This document shows, piece after piece, positions 41,237 to 50,438 of a DNA stretch of 64,000 nt (position 1 is its first letter; each line of letters opens with the position of its first letter). The notes beneath the pieces are model-generated. The model saw only the letters and a program-made list of their open reading frames with translations. It was not told where the DNA came from and ran no database searches. This DNA is from Pedobacter suwonensis. GTDB taxonomy: Bacteria > Bacteroidota > Bacteroidia > Sphingobacteriales > Sphingobacteriaceae. The stretch lies in assembly GCF_900111825.1 (NCBI RefSeq), contig NZ_FOJM01000006.1, forward strand, positions 158,506-222,505. Direction: 5' to 3'. The translations under genes and the position numbers were made by a program.

Positions 41237-43246
41237 TTATTTAGGGGTTACAGGTTTATGGTTTATATCGGGTTGATTTACCTTTAGCTTATTAGCAACG
41301 GTTTGTTTAAGTAAAGCCGGTTTTACTTTGAGGCTGTCTTTAACTTTTTTTAGTGAATCGGCCCTTTTCAGTTTTAAACTATCCAATCTGGTCGGTTTAA
41401 ACTTTTTTGTCTTATCAATTAAAGCCGGTAAAAGATTGGTTTCTGCGAATGCTTTTACCGTATAACCATTCGCGCGTGGCTTAATGCTATCGGTTAGATA
41501 TTTTTCAACAATGAAACTTGATATCGGCGCCGCATAAGAGCCTCCATAGCCTCCATTTTCTACAATTACGGCGATGGCAATTTTAGGATTGTTCATAGGC
41601 GCGAAACCAATAAAAACAGAATGGTTTTTGCCATGTGGGTTTTGCACGGTTCCGGTTTTACCGCACATCAGAATGTTGGGAATCTGCGATTCTTTTGCCG
41701 TTCCCCAAGGACTGTTCACCGCATCCCGCATGCCATCAATTACGATAGGGAAGTATTTTTCATCTACACCCACATAATTTTTAACCACATACTCCTTTTT
41801 TACTACATTTTTATCGCCAATACCTTTAATTAAGTGCGGCTTTAAATAATAACCACGGTTGGCGATAGCTGCCATTACATTGGCCATTTGTAATGGGGTA
41901 GAGGTAATCTCACCCTGACCAATAGCCTGCGAAATTACAGTGGTATATCCCCAGCGTTTGCCATAAATCTTATCGTAATGATCGGCCTGATAGAATATAC
42001 CCTTTTTTTCAAAAGGCATATCGATACCTAATTTCTGGCCAAAACCCCATTTAGAAATCTGCTCATGCCATTTTGCGTAGGTCTGACGCTGGTTTTTCAT
42101 GCCGTTTTTAGTAATGATGTTCTGAAAAACATGGCAGAAATAGGTGTTGCAGGAGCGGGCAATACCACGTTGCATGTTAATGGTACCATCCACGTGTTCG
42201 CATTTTACTTTATGGTTTCCGGCCATGTAATATCCCGGGCAGAAAAAAGTCGTATTTGGATCAATGGCGCCATCTTGCAGGGCAACCAGTGCGTCAACCG
42301 GTTTAAATGATGAGCCAGGAGAATACTGTCCGGCAATAGGCCTTACAATCTGCGGGCGGTAGGGGTTTGCAATCAGGCTCATGTAGTTTTTTCCCCAATC
42401 TTTACCCACTAACTGGTTAGGGTCATAACCCGGGCTGCTCACAAATGCCAGAATTTCTCCTGTTGAAGGCTCAATGGCCACAATAGCCCCAACCTTATTT
42501 TTCATTAATTCTTCGCCAAGGCGTTGGATCCTGATGTCTAATGAAGAAATTAATCGGTCACCTGAAACAGCATTTATATCATATTTACCATTGGCATAAC
42601 TCCCTTGAGCAACATTTTTAGCATCGTACAGTGTATTGATTACGCCTTTCTCACCTCTCAAAAAATCTTCATATGAGCGTTCAAGTCCACTCTTTCCGAT
42701 AAAATCGCCCGGTTTATAATAACCTTCTGATTTTTCAATATCATCCGGACTTACTTCTTTAACATAGCCAAAAAGCTGTCCGGCAATGCTATCAGGATAA
42801 TGCCTGATGGTTCGATCCTGCGTTCTGAAACCCGGAAAACGGTACATGATTTCCTGTAAGCGGGCATAACTCTGTACCGAAATCTGCCTTTCAAAAAATG
42901 TAGACTGGTAAGGGGATTGCGCTTTTGCTTTTTTTAACTTTTTACGCACATCCTCTATTGTAATTTCTAAAGCGTTGGCCAGTCCGAGGGTATCAAAAGG
43001 TTTAACCTCGTTTGGGATCACCATTAAATCGTAAACAGGTTCATTCTGCACAATTACTTTCATGTTCCGATCGAGGATCGCACCGCGGGCAGGGTATTTA
43101 TAAATTTTACGAAGTACGTTACTTTCGGCAGAGCTAAAGGCTTTATCGCTAATAATCTGGATATAGAATAGCTTTCCCAATAAAATCAGGGCAACTACAA
43201 TAAATAATCCCTGAACGATATATTTTCGATTAAATAACTGATCCAT
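41237..43246 (-). CDS. mrdA: Penicillin-binding protein 2 (elongasome transpeptidase)
   Basis: This 669-aa class B PBP has one N-terminal membrane helix (about 10-30), a dimerisation/pedestal domain, and a transpeptidase domain. The active-site motifs are SSFK (Ser312-Lys315), SCN (365-367) and KTG (530-532). It cross-links peptidoglycan during elongation with RodA. The C-terminal 80 residues form a Lys-rich, probably disordered tail. Its ATG directly follows the mreD stop (TAAATG). Confidence 0.96.
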   Translation of the reverse strand: MDQLFNRKYIVQGLFIVVALILLGKLFYIQIISDKAFSSAESNVLRKIYKYPARGAILDRNMKVIVQNEPVYDLMVIPNEVKPFDTLGLANALEITIEDVRKKLKKAKAQSPYQSTFFERQISVQSYARLQEIMYRFPGFRTQDRTIRHYPDSIAGQLFGYVKEVSPDDIEKSEGYYKPGDFIGKSGLERSYEDFLRGEKGVINTLYDAKNVAQGSYANGKYDINAVSGDRLISSLDIRIQRLGEELMKNKVGAIVAIEPSTGEILAFVSSPGYDPNQLVGKDWGKNYMSLIANPYRPQIVRPIAGQYSPGSSFKPVDALVALQDGAIDPNTTFFCPGYYMAGNHKVKCEHVDGTINMQRGIARSCNTYFCHVFQNIITKNGMKNQRQTYAKWHEQISKWGFGQKLGIDMPFEKKGIFYQADHYDKIYGKRWGYTTVISQAIGQGEITSTPLQMANVMAAIANRGYYLKPHLIKGIGDKNVVKKEYVVKNYVGVDEKYFPIVIDGMRDAVNSPWGTAKESQIPNILMCGKTGTVQNPHGKNHSVFIGFAPMNNPKIAIAVIVENGGYGGSYAAPISSFIVEKYLTDSIKPRANGYTVKAFAETNLLPALIDKTKKFKPTRLDSLKLKRADSLKKVKDSLKVKPALLKQTVANKLKVNQPDINHKPVTPK

Positions 43247-43762
43247 TTAGCGTGGTGTTCTTTTATAGAATATAAACTCTACCAGAAAAATAATAAGCAG
43301 TGTAAAGATACAACTTAAGCCGCATCTCATTAAGGTATAACCAATTTCGGTGAGCCTAAATGTTTCCAGAAAAAACAACACCAGGTGGTGTGCTGCAACG
43401 CAAAGAAAAGCATAAAGAGAAAACCACTGGAAACCCATATAACTTAAGGATGGCTCAGGGTCGTCAATAGCATCGCGGTTTAAACTGATGGAAATAAAAG
43501 AAATCCTTACAAACGCCAAAACTACGCAAGCTGTGGCATGTACGCCCATGGTGTCGTAAAAGGCATCAAGTGCCAATCCGGTTGCAAAGGCCAGTACGTA
43601 CAATAAAATATTAGGGATGCCAAATGGAAGCAGAAGTAAAAACAGTACATAGATGAAAGGAGTGGAGAGATCGTAAAAACCCATATTCTTGAGCAGAAAA
43701 ATCTGCACAAAAAGCAGTAAAAACCACCTGATCACATTTACAATTATGATTCTACTATTCAT
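43247..43762 (-). CDS. mreD: Rod-shape-determining protein MreD
   Basis: This 171-aa inner-membrane protein has about five or six helices and carries FGIPNILLYVLAFATGLALD, a segment typical of MreD. It links MreC to the elongation machinery. It overlaps mreC by 8 nt (ATGAATAG) and abuts mrdA, so translation is coupled on both sides. Confidence 0.92.
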   Translation of the reverse strand: MNSRIIIVNVIRWFLLLFVQIFLLKNMGFYDLSTPFIYVLFLLLLPFGIPNILLYVLAFATGLALDAFYDTMGVHATACVVLAFVRISFISISLNRDAIDDPEPSLSYMGFQWFSLYAFLCVAAHHLVLFFLETFRLTEIGYTLMRCGLSCIFTLLIIFLVEFIFYKRTPR

Positions 43763-44594
43763 TCGGTTTAGCCATGCTTTCTAAAGCTTTTTGCTCATCA
43801 GCTCTTTTATCTTTAACCACATATACATATTGCAACGTGCTAAAGTCAGTAAACAAATTTAATTCTGCCGATAAAAAATTATCATTTGTAGCCACATTCG
43901 CCTTGCTGATTTTTCCAACCAGGACCCCTGCAGGAAAGGAGCCATAACCGGAAGTAACAACAGTATCGCCAACGTACATTTTAATATGGTTGGGTACCTC
44001 TTTTACAAATGCCTTTTTAATATCGAAATTCCCGTCGCCCCAAACCAATGAGCCGAGTGCATGGTTCTTTTTCAGGGTTACACTGATCTTGGTATCTTTA
44101 TGCAGTAAAGACTGAATAGTGGCCAAATGTGGGGAAACATCACGGATAAAACCAACTACTCCACGTTGAGGTGCAATAACGGCCATACCACTTTTAATTC
44201 CATCATCCGTGCCTTTGTTTATCGTCATGATGTTATTGCGCAAAGTAACCGAGTTTTTTACCACTTTGGCTGCCAGATAAGTATATTGTTGATTGGTTAC
44301 CGTATCCACCACTTTAACATCTTTGGCTGTATCTACGGTAGTTAATCCCAGTAACTGACTTTTAAGTTTAGCGTTTTCTGCGGCCAGACTATCGTTAACC
44401 ATTCCCAGGTTTAAATACCGTTTAAAAACATTTAGCCTTTCATACGCGGTACCCACGATCTCATTGCTAGAGTTTAGGGTTACGCTCCGCTGATAAGCAT
44501 TGTTTTTAACCGTGAGGTAGATGCCAACGAAGAAAAAAATGATAAACAAGAAAAATGCGTTATATCTGCTGATGAAAATCCAAAGGTTACGCAT
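43755..44594 (-). CDS. mreC: Rod-shape-determining protein MreC
   Basis: This 279-aa protein has one N-terminal membrane helix (about 12-30), a coiled coil (DSLAAENAKLKSQLLGL) and two beta-barrel domains. Signature stretches are VAPQRGVVGFIRDVSPHLAT and YGSFPAGVLVGKISKA. It scaffolds PBP2 and MreD in the periplasm. It is separated from mreB by 85 bp that contain an inverted heptamer array. Confidence 0.95.
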   Translation of the reverse strand: MRNLWIFISRYNAFFLFIIFFFVGIYLTVKNNAYQRSVTLNSSNEIVGTAYERLNVFKRYLNLGMVNDSLAAENAKLKSQLLGLTTVDTAKDVKVVDTVTNQQYTYLAAKVVKNSVTLRNNIMTINKGTDDGIKSGMAVIAPQRGVVGFIRDVSPHLATIQSLLHKDTKISVTLKKNHALGSLVWGDGNFDIKKAFVKEVPNHIKMYVGDTVVTSGYGSFPAGVLVGKISKANVATNDNFLSAELNLFTDFSTLQYVYVVKDKRADEQKALESMAKPNE

Positions 44595-44600
44595 TGCTCA

Positions 44601-44676
44601 TGAGATTTTAGATATAAGATGTGAGATATGAGTTTGACTAATTAGTCGCAAATCTCATATCTCACATCTCAAATCT
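44601..44676. repeat. Inverted heptamer array between mreB and mreC
   Basis: The left part (44601-44635) repeats TGAGATT, TTAGATA, TAAGATG, TGAGATA, TGAGTTT. The right part (about 44650-44676) repeats CAAATCT, CATATCT, CACATCT, CAAATCT. The halves are complementary around a GACTAATTAGTC palindrome, so a long hairpin can form in the mreB-mreC transcript. Confidence 0.8.
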
Positions 44677-44679
44677 AGG

Positions 44680-45702
44680 TTATTGCATTAAAAATTTATA
44701 TCCGCCAATGTTTTTAAGGGCAATGCCGGTGCCGCGCACTACTGCACGAAGTGGATCTTCTGCAACGTGAACAGGTAATTTTGTTTTGGCTGCAACACGC
44801 TTATCCAAACCTCTAAGCAATGCACCACCACCGGTTAAATAAATACCTGTTTGGTAAATATCTGCTGAAAGTTCAGGAGGGGTAATTTCTAAAGCTTTTA
44901 AAATCGCTTCTTCAATTTTAGAGATTGATTTATCTAAACAGTGTGCAATTTCAGTGTAAGAAACAGTAATCTGCTTTGGTACACCCGTCATTAAATCGCG
45001 GCCCTGAACGGCGAAATCAGCAGGGGCATCCTGTAATTCAGGTAAAGCTGCACCAACTTCAATTTTAATTTTTTCAGCGGTACGGTCGCCAATCATGATA
45101 TTGTGCTGACGGCGGATATAATTTACGATATCAGAATCGAAGTTATCTCCCGCAACGCGGATAGACTGATCGCAAACAATACCTGATAAAGCAATAACTG
45201 CAATTTCAGTAGTACCGCCACCTATGTCAATAATCATGTTACCCATTGGCTCTTCCACATCAATCCCGATACCTACGGCAGCGGCCATTGGTTCATGGAT
45301 CAAATAAACTTCTTTTGCACCGGCAATTTCGGCAGAATCGCGCACGGCACGTTTTTCTACTTCCGTAATACCAGATGGAATACAGATTACCATACGCAAA
45401 GAAGGAAACATCCAGCCTTTACCGCCGTTAAGCATACGGATCATTCCCTTAATCATCGCTTCAGCAGCGTTGAAATCGGCAATTACGCCATCTTTTAATG
45501 GACGGACAGTTTTAATATTATCGTGGGTTTTTCCCTCCATTTGCATGGCCTGGCGGCCAATTGCAATAACTTTATTTGTAGTACGATCGAAAGCAACAAT
45601 AGATGGCTCATCTACCACTACTTTGTCGTTATGTATAATCAGGGTATTCGCGGTGCCTAAGTCAATGGCAACTTCTTGCGTAAACCAGTTAAATAATCCC
45701 AT
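44680..45702 (-). CDS. mreB: Rod-shape-determining actin homologue MreB
   Basis: This 340-aa actin-fold ATPase forms membrane-bound filaments that guide cell-wall elongation. Phosphate-binding and related motifs are VAIDLGTANTLI, GVIADFNAAEAMI, IDIGGGTTEIAVIALSG and YLTGGGALLRGLD. Start and length fit the family. It is the first gene of the mre block. Confidence 0.97.
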   Translation of the reverse strand: MGLFNWFTQEVAIDLGTANTLIIHNDKVVVDEPSIVAFDRTTNKVIAIGRQAMQMEGKTHDNIKTVRPLKDGVIADFNAAEAMIKGMIRMLNGGKGWMFPSLRMVICIPSGITEVEKRAVRDSAEIAGAKEVYLIHEPMAAAVGIGIDVEEPMGNMIIDIGGGTTEIAVIALSGIVCDQSIRVAGDNFDSDIVNYIRRQHNIMIGDRTAEKIKIEVGAALPELQDAPADFAVQGRDLMTGVPKQITVSYTEIAHCLDKSISKIEEAILKALEITPPELSADIYQTGIYLTGGGALLRGLDKRVAAKTKLPVHVAEDPLRAVVRGTGIALKNIGGYKFLMQ

Positions 45703-45729
45703 GTATAAGGTATGTTTTCTTTATTTGAT

Positions 45730-45737
45730 CAAATCTA
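45730..45737 (-). promoter_or_regulatory. -7 box of mreB operon
   Basis: TAGATTTG on the minus strand fits TAnnTTTG; transcription would start about 20 nt before the mreB ATG. No -33 TTG was evident. Confidence 0.55.
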
Positions 45738-45924
45738 TACTATTCCTAATGTAAAAATAGGATTTTTATTGTTTTAAGTTTTATTTTCTCCTGTTATTAA
45801 ATTGTTTTTAAGGCAATTAAAATATTGTGAAGATAAAGCTCATCATTTTTAGTTTCGGATTCTTGTGAAGGTAAGGTATGGACATATAACCTTTCGCCTT
45901 CAAAGCCTCAACCTTCTACCTTTC

Positions 45925-47451
45925 TTAGTGTTTAAAGTGTCTTACCCCGGTGGTTACCATTGCAATACCTTTTTCGTTTGCTTTTGCAACAGAATCTGCA
46001 TCTTTGATTGATCCACCTGGTTGCAAAACAGCAGTAATTCCCGCATCGGCAGCAATCTCCACACAGTCCGGGAAAGGGAAGAAAGCATCAGAAGCCATTG
46101 CGGCACCCTTAACGCTGAAACCGAAAGAAGCCGCTTTTTCAATCGCCTGTCTTAAGGCATCAACACGCGAAGTCTGGCCCACACCACTTGCAATTAACAC
46201 ATCATCCTTAACCAAAACAATGGTATTCGATTTGGTGTGTTTTACAATTTTGTTGGCAAAGAATAAGTCTTTCAGTTCTTGTTCGGTTGGCGCTTTATCG
46301 GTAACCGTTGTCATTTGCTCCGGACCTTCGATAATTAAATCTTTATCCTGCTCAATCACACCGTTTAATAAGGTTTTAAATTGTTTTTTGCTCAATTCAA
46401 CCTCATTGCGCTGTAAAATAACACGGTTTTTCTTTTTGCTGAACAGCTCTACTGCTTCTGCCTGATAAGAAGGCGCAATCAATACCTCAAAAAACAGGTT
46501 ATTGATTTCTTCTGCAGTTTCAAGGTCAACTTCAACGTTGGTGATCAGTACCCCACCGAAAGCCGAAACAGGGTCACAGGCTAAAGCGTCAATCCATGCT
46601 TGTTTAACCGTTGGACGTGAGGCAATACCACAGGCATTGGTGTGTTTCAAAATGGCAAAAGTTGGGTCTTCAAATTCATCGATTAAAGCAACAGCTGCAT
46701 CTACATCAACCAGGTTGTTGTAAGAAAGTTCTTTGCCGTTAAGTTTGGTAAACATGGCATCTAAATCGCCATAAAATACACCACCTTGATGAGGGTTTTC
46801 GCCATAACGTAAAGTTTTGGCTTCCGTAACACTCTGTTTAAAAACATCAAGTGGCTCTTCGGTATTAAAATAATTGAAAATGGCAGTATCGTAATGAGAA
46901 GAAGTATGGAATGCTTTTTTAGCATATGCCTTACGCTGTGCTAAAGTGGTTTCGCCATTCTGTTCTGCCAATTGAGCTTCTAAAGTAGGATAGTCATTTT
47001 TTGATGCGATAATCACCACATCATTGAAATTTTTTGCTGCGGCACGGATCAGTGAAATACCACCTATGTCTATTTTCTCGATAATTTCTTCAGGTGTTCC
47101 ACCTGCTTTTACAGTTTCTTCAAATGGATATAAGTCAACAATAACCAGGTCAATTTCAGGAATTTCATATTCGGCAATCTGCTCCTGGTCGCCAGTTAAC
47201 GCCCTACGGTTTAAGATTCCGCCAAATACTTTTGGGTGTAAGGTTTTAACGCGTCCGCCTAAAATAGATGGATAACCGGTTAAATCTTCAACCGCCGTAA
47301 CAGGAAGGTTTAAATCTTTGATGAATTGTTCTGTTCCGCCCGTAGAAAATAATTGTACCCCTTGTGCGGCCAACAATTTTACCAATGGCTCTAAACCATC
47401 TTTATAATATACTGAGATTAAAGCGTTTTTGATTTTAATGGATTGACTCAT
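45925..47451 (-). CDS. purH: Bifunctional AICAR formyltransferase / IMP cyclohydrolase
   Basis: This 508-aa enzyme catalyses the last two steps of purine synthesis. An MGS-like cyclohydrolase domain (about 1-190; LISVYYKDGLEPLVKLL, GGRVKTLHPKVFGGIL) is followed by the AICAR transformylase domain (ILKHTNACGIASRP, DAFFPFPDCVEIAADAGI). I use the ATG at 47451 because a -7 box at 47473-47480 overlaps the alternative start at 47475. It is upstream of mreB on the same strand. Confidence 0.96.
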   Translation of the reverse strand: MSQSIKIKNALISVYYKDGLEPLVKLLAAQGVQLFSTGGTEQFIKDLNLPVTAVEDLTGYPSILGGRVKTLHPKVFGGILNRRALTGDQEQIAEYEIPEIDLVIVDLYPFEETVKAGGTPEEIIEKIDIGGISLIRAAAKNFNDVVIIASKNDYPTLEAQLAEQNGETTLAQRKAYAKKAFHTSSHYDTAIFNYFNTEEPLDVFKQSVTEAKTLRYGENPHQGGVFYGDLDAMFTKLNGKELSYNNLVDVDAAVALIDEFEDPTFAILKHTNACGIASRPTVKQAWIDALACDPVSAFGGVLITNVEVDLETAEEINNLFFEVLIAPSYQAEAVELFSKKKNRVILQRNEVELSKKQFKTLLNGVIEQDKDLIIEGPEQMTTVTDKAPTEQELKDLFFANKIVKHTKSNTIVLVKDDVLIASGVGQTSRVDALRQAIEKAASFGFSVKGAAMASDAFFPFPDCVEIAADAGITAVLQPGGSIKDADSVAKANEKGIAMVTTGVRHFKH

Positions 47452-47472
47452 TCTACTGAAAATTTTGAGCCG

Positions 47473-47480
47473 CAAAGGTA
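47473..47480 (-). promoter_or_regulatory. -7 box of purH
   Basis: TACCTTTG on the minus strand fits TAnnTTTG. The start site would be near 47467, giving a leader of about 16 nt before the ATG at 47451. Confidence 0.6.
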
Positions 47481-47964
47481 GTAAAATCGGATGGTTTTTT
47501 TATTATGTTGGATAGGCAAAAAAACAATAAGGTTTGCCACGGCTGTTTCGGTTTTGTTTAAGGTAGAGTTGATACTAGCTACTTCAAAAACACAGAGAAA
47601 GAAACTGATAGATCAAATGTTTAAAGGGTTACGGTAAACCTTTGAGTTAGATCTATTTTAATAATTGGGAATAGCGGGGCTGTATAGACTTTTTACTAAG
47701 AAAAATTAATAAATAGATTGTAGGGTTTTATTATTCTAAAATTAAGGTTTTCCATAGCCTTATTTTTAGTCAAAATGTTCCATTCGATTGATTAATGCTC
47801 ATTTCTGCCAAATGATAAATATGATAAACTAGTCGATAGGTCATTGGGTTTGAGGCGAAAGTATATTGAAAGTATGGCAGTGGTTTTCAAGCTAATCTAT
47901 ATTGAATAGTATTTACTTTTATAAAAATATTTCAGTATATTTTTATCATCCCAAAAAAAGATAC

Positions 47965-47972
47965 TATATTTG
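47965..47972 (+). promoter_or_regulatory. -7 box before the Abi_2 leader
   Basis: TATATTTG fits TAnnTTTG exactly; the start site would be near 47979. That leaves a 5' transcript of about 150 nt before the ATG at 48128, unusually long for this genome. Confidence 0.6.
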
Positions 47973-47978
47973 TGCTAA

Positions 47979-48075
47979 TAGTACTCGCCACGCTACCCGT
48001 CAGAACAGCGTCCCAGGGCGGGTCTTTTGCTTTTATAGCGTTTTCATTCTTTCGAAATGAACTCCCTGGTTCGGT
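47979..48075 (+). ncRNA. Candidate structured leader or small RNA of the Abi_2 gene
   Basis: CGCCACGCT (47986-47994) can pair with AGCGT (48007-48011) and, after a 5-nt bulge, GGCG (48017-48020). ACCCG (47995-47999) can pair instead with CGGGT (48019-48023), crossing the first stem. CCAGGG (48013-48018) is complementary to CCCTGG (48064-48069). A T-rich stretch follows the first structure at 48024-48033. GC content is well above the flanks. No ORF fits here. I recall reports of conserved non-coding RNAs upstream of AbiF/Abi_2 genes, but could not check. Confidence 0.5.
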
Positions 48076-48127
48076 TTTAAAAGCGTTTTTTAGCGGGTTT
48101 CTATTTTTGTTGTAAAACTATCTCTCT

Positions 48128-49027
48128 ATGATTTATAATAAAAAAACATTTACCATTGAGGAGCACATTGCACAACTTAAAGAAAGGGGATTGGTCATCG
48201 CAGACCATGCCCTAGCTACCCATTACCTGTCGCATGTGAGTTATTATCGTTTAGCGGGCAATTGGTGGCCCATGCAATTGGATAAAGAACAGCATATATT
48301 TAAACCAAATAGTAAATTTGAAGATGTTATTCACCTTTATAATTTTGATAGGGAACTACGGATTTTAATTTTTGACGCGATCGAAAAGATTGAGATTAGT
48401 TTACGTACAAAGTTAATTTACCACTTGTCTCATGAATTTGATCCCTGGTGGTTCCAAAACATAGCTATATTTAAAGATAGCGGCGCTCTTGTAGAAACAC
48501 TTGCCAGTTTGAAAGAGGAAATAGACCGATCGAAAGACATTTTCATCAAAGAACATAAAAAGAAATATAAAGAAGATTTAAGGTTTCCTCCAGCCTGGAA
48601 ATCTTTAGAAATGACCAGTTTCGGTTCACTTTCTAAACTGTATGGCAATCTTAAAAATACTGTCGAATCAAAAGATGTTATTGCCGAAGAATTAGGAGCC
48701 GTAAACCATACTTACCTTCCCAGTTGGTTACAATCTATTGCACAAATAAGAAATTACTGTGCACATCACAGTAGATTATGGAATAAAAATCTTCCTGGAA
48801 CTCCTAAAATATTGTCTAAGCCTCCTTTTCGTTGGCTGATTGATGTGCCAACAGATACACAAAAGTTGTACCTTCATTTATCTATTATCAGGTACATGCT
48901 TAATATCATAGCGCCAGAAAATTCATTTGTGCTAAAAACGAAAGAATTGTTAATCAAATACCCATCGGTAGATCCAAATGCATTAGGCTTTAAGGCAGAT
49001 CGGAAAAACGAAGCACTTTGGAATTAA
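48128..49027 (+). CDS. Abi_2-family (AbiD/AbiF-like) abortive-infection protein
   Basis: This 299-aa cytosolic protein matches the Abi_2 family. It has the N-terminal THYLSHVSYYRLAGNWWPMQ, then IHLYNFDRELRILIFDAIE and a C-terminal QIRNYCAHHSRLWNKNLP. Arg208-x4-His213 is an Rx4-6H motif of the HEPN RNase superfamily to which Cas13 also belongs. A second possible one is Arg93-x5-His99 (RTKLIYH). Such proteins stop phage growth by killing or arresting the host; the trigger is unknown. It is preceded by a structured leader and converges with the RiPP operon. Confidence 0.9.
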   Translation: MIYNKKTFTIEEHIAQLKERGLVIADHALATHYLSHVSYYRLAGNWWPMQLDKEQHIFKPNSKFEDVIHLYNFDRELRILIFDAIEKIEISLRTKLIYHLSHEFDPWWFQNIAIFKDSGALVETLASLKEEIDRSKDIFIKEHKKKYKEDLRFPPAWKSLEMTSFGSLSKLYGNLKNTVESKDVIAEELGAVNHTYLPSWLQSIAQIRNYCAHHSRLWNKNLPGTPKILSKPPFRWLIDVPTDTQKLYLHLSIIRYMLNIIAPENSFVLKTKELLIKYPSVDPNALGFKADRKNEALWN

Positions 49028-49133
49028 ATTGCTAAACAAAGCGAGCAAATGTTAGAAGAACAGTTAATTGCCAATCTGCAGAAGTTTGGTTGCGGTTATA
49101 TTATCATCTTTTTATCTGATCAAAATTTCTACG

Positions 49134-50438
49134 CTAACTTTGGTATCCCAGTAACTTTCTGATTTGGTATAAGAACCGTTCTATTAACCTTAAATCCTGG
49201 GTTACAATTTCTGCATTGCCCTTTAATTCTTTGTCAAAAGTAAGGGTTTTATTATACGAGGTGGTTAAACCTTTTGGTAAGTTCACGTCTACATAGTAGT
49301 TTCCTTTTTCATCTGGGGTGAAAGAAATGTTCTGCACGCTGCCTTCTAAAATCCCATATTCCTGAAAACGGTAATTGTCCAGTTTGATCAGCACTTTTTC
49401 GCCCCGTGCTATTTTACCTGAGTTGGTGGCTGGCACAAGTAGCCTGCCAATGAGCGCCTTTTTATTATCCGGAAGAATGGTTAATATGGCATCGCCCCGT
49501 TTTAAAAATTGATTTTCGCCCCAGAACTGCTGGAAACTTGCGATACCGTCTGTTGATGACGTGATTAAATAATTTTGCTGCCACTGCCTCAACGATTTTT
49601 TTAATTGTTCAAATAACTGTAAGGTTTGTAAAGCAAAATTACTCTTGTCTTTCTCATGATTGATGTTTATTCCACTTCTGGTTTTATTAAGGTTTGCAAT
49701 GGCTTCTTGTGTTTGTGATAGGGAAATTTCTATGTTTTGTATGCTTTGTTCGGCCTGTATAAATTTAATTTTTTCATTTTCGAATTCGGCGGTAGAGATT
49801 ACTTTTTGATTAACAAGCTGCAACGTTCGCTGATAATTTTTCTTAATCAGTTCAAATTTGGCCAGCTCCAGTTTTTTTTGATTTTTTAGCGCAAGTTCCC
49901 TGCTTCTGTTGGCTGTAATATTTTGCTCGGTCGCTTTGTTTTCTGGTTCGTAGGGTTTAAGTGATGCAAATAACTTTTCGTCCTGGAATGCCTTTTCAAA
50001 ACTGTTATAATCGCTTTGGAGCTCGCCCAATTTAAATGTTGATACCTTATTTACCGGAAAAGACGCCATCTGGGCCGGAGGTGTTGAGTCGATTATTCTG
50101 CTGAGTTGCAAAATGTCGTCATAGTTTGCAGTCGATTGCAGCACCATTAAAACCTGATTTTTATGAACCCGTTCGTGATCTTTGATCAAAATTTTTTCCA
50201 GTTTAGAATCTATTCTCGCTTCAAGCTTTTCTGGCGGGTTTTGTGAGGTTATTACAATGGTAGCGGGTACAAATTCCGGGTATTTGATGAAGTAACTCAT
50301 CAGCAAAATCATGAACAGAATACCCAGTATGACCGCATTGCCCCAGCGGAACATCCAATGTGGAGGGTCTGATAATACATCCTGAACAGCTTCAGAACGG
50401 AGCTGTATCTCATCTAGTTTATCTTTTTTAGTTTCCAA
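49134..50438 (-). CDS. HlyD-family membrane-fusion adaptor of the RiPP exporter
   Basis: This 434-aa protein has a membrane helix at about 32-52 (AVILGILFMILLMSYFI). A biotinyl-lipoyl-like half (KLEKILIKDHERVHKNQVLM), a long coiled coil rich in Gln/Lys/Glu (about 180-290) and a beta-barrel half (ALIGRLLVPATNSGKIARGE) follow. It would connect the C39-peptidase ABC transporter to an outer-membrane channel. Its start overlaps the transporter gene by 11 nt. No TolC-like gene is in the operon, so a channel encoded elsewhere is needed. Confidence 0.9.
   Translation of the reverse strand: METKKDKLDEIQLRSEAVQDVLSDPPHWMFRWGNAVILGILFMILLMSYFIKYPEFVPATIVITSQNPPEKLEARIDSKLEKILIKDHERVHKNQVLMVLQSTANYDDILQLSRIIDSTPPAQMASFPVNKVSTFKLGELQSDYNSFEKAFQDEKLFASLKPYEPENKATEQNITANRSRELALKNQKKLELAKFELIKKNYQRTLQLVNQKVISTAEFENEKIKFIQAEQSIQNIEISLSQTQEAIANLNKTRSGININHEKDKSNFALQTLQLFEQLKKSLRQWQQNYLITSSTDGIASFQQFWGENQFLKRGDAILTILPDNKKALIGRLLVPATNSGKIARGEKVLIKLDNYRFQEYGILEGSVQNISFTPDEKGNYYVDVNLPKGLTTSYNKTLTFDKELKGNAEIVTQDLRLIERFLYQIRKLLGYQS

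Larger units (their letters stand above)
47481..48127. other. Gene-free region between purH and the Abi gene
   Basis: About 650 bases. The first 480 show nothing I can name beyond AT-rich sequence. The last 160 hold a promoter and a structured leader for the Abi_2-family gene, described separately. Confidence 0.5.

Noticed and set aside
47452-47475. 8-residue extension of PurH
   Set aside because: A TAnnTTTG box covers 47473-47480, so the upstream ATG would lie before the transcription start.
49049-49162. 37-codon plus-strand ORF after the Abi_2 gene (begins MLEEQLIANLQKFGCGY)
   Set aside because: It overlaps the 3' end of the HlyD gene, has no supporting signal and could be a gene remnant; not enough to call.
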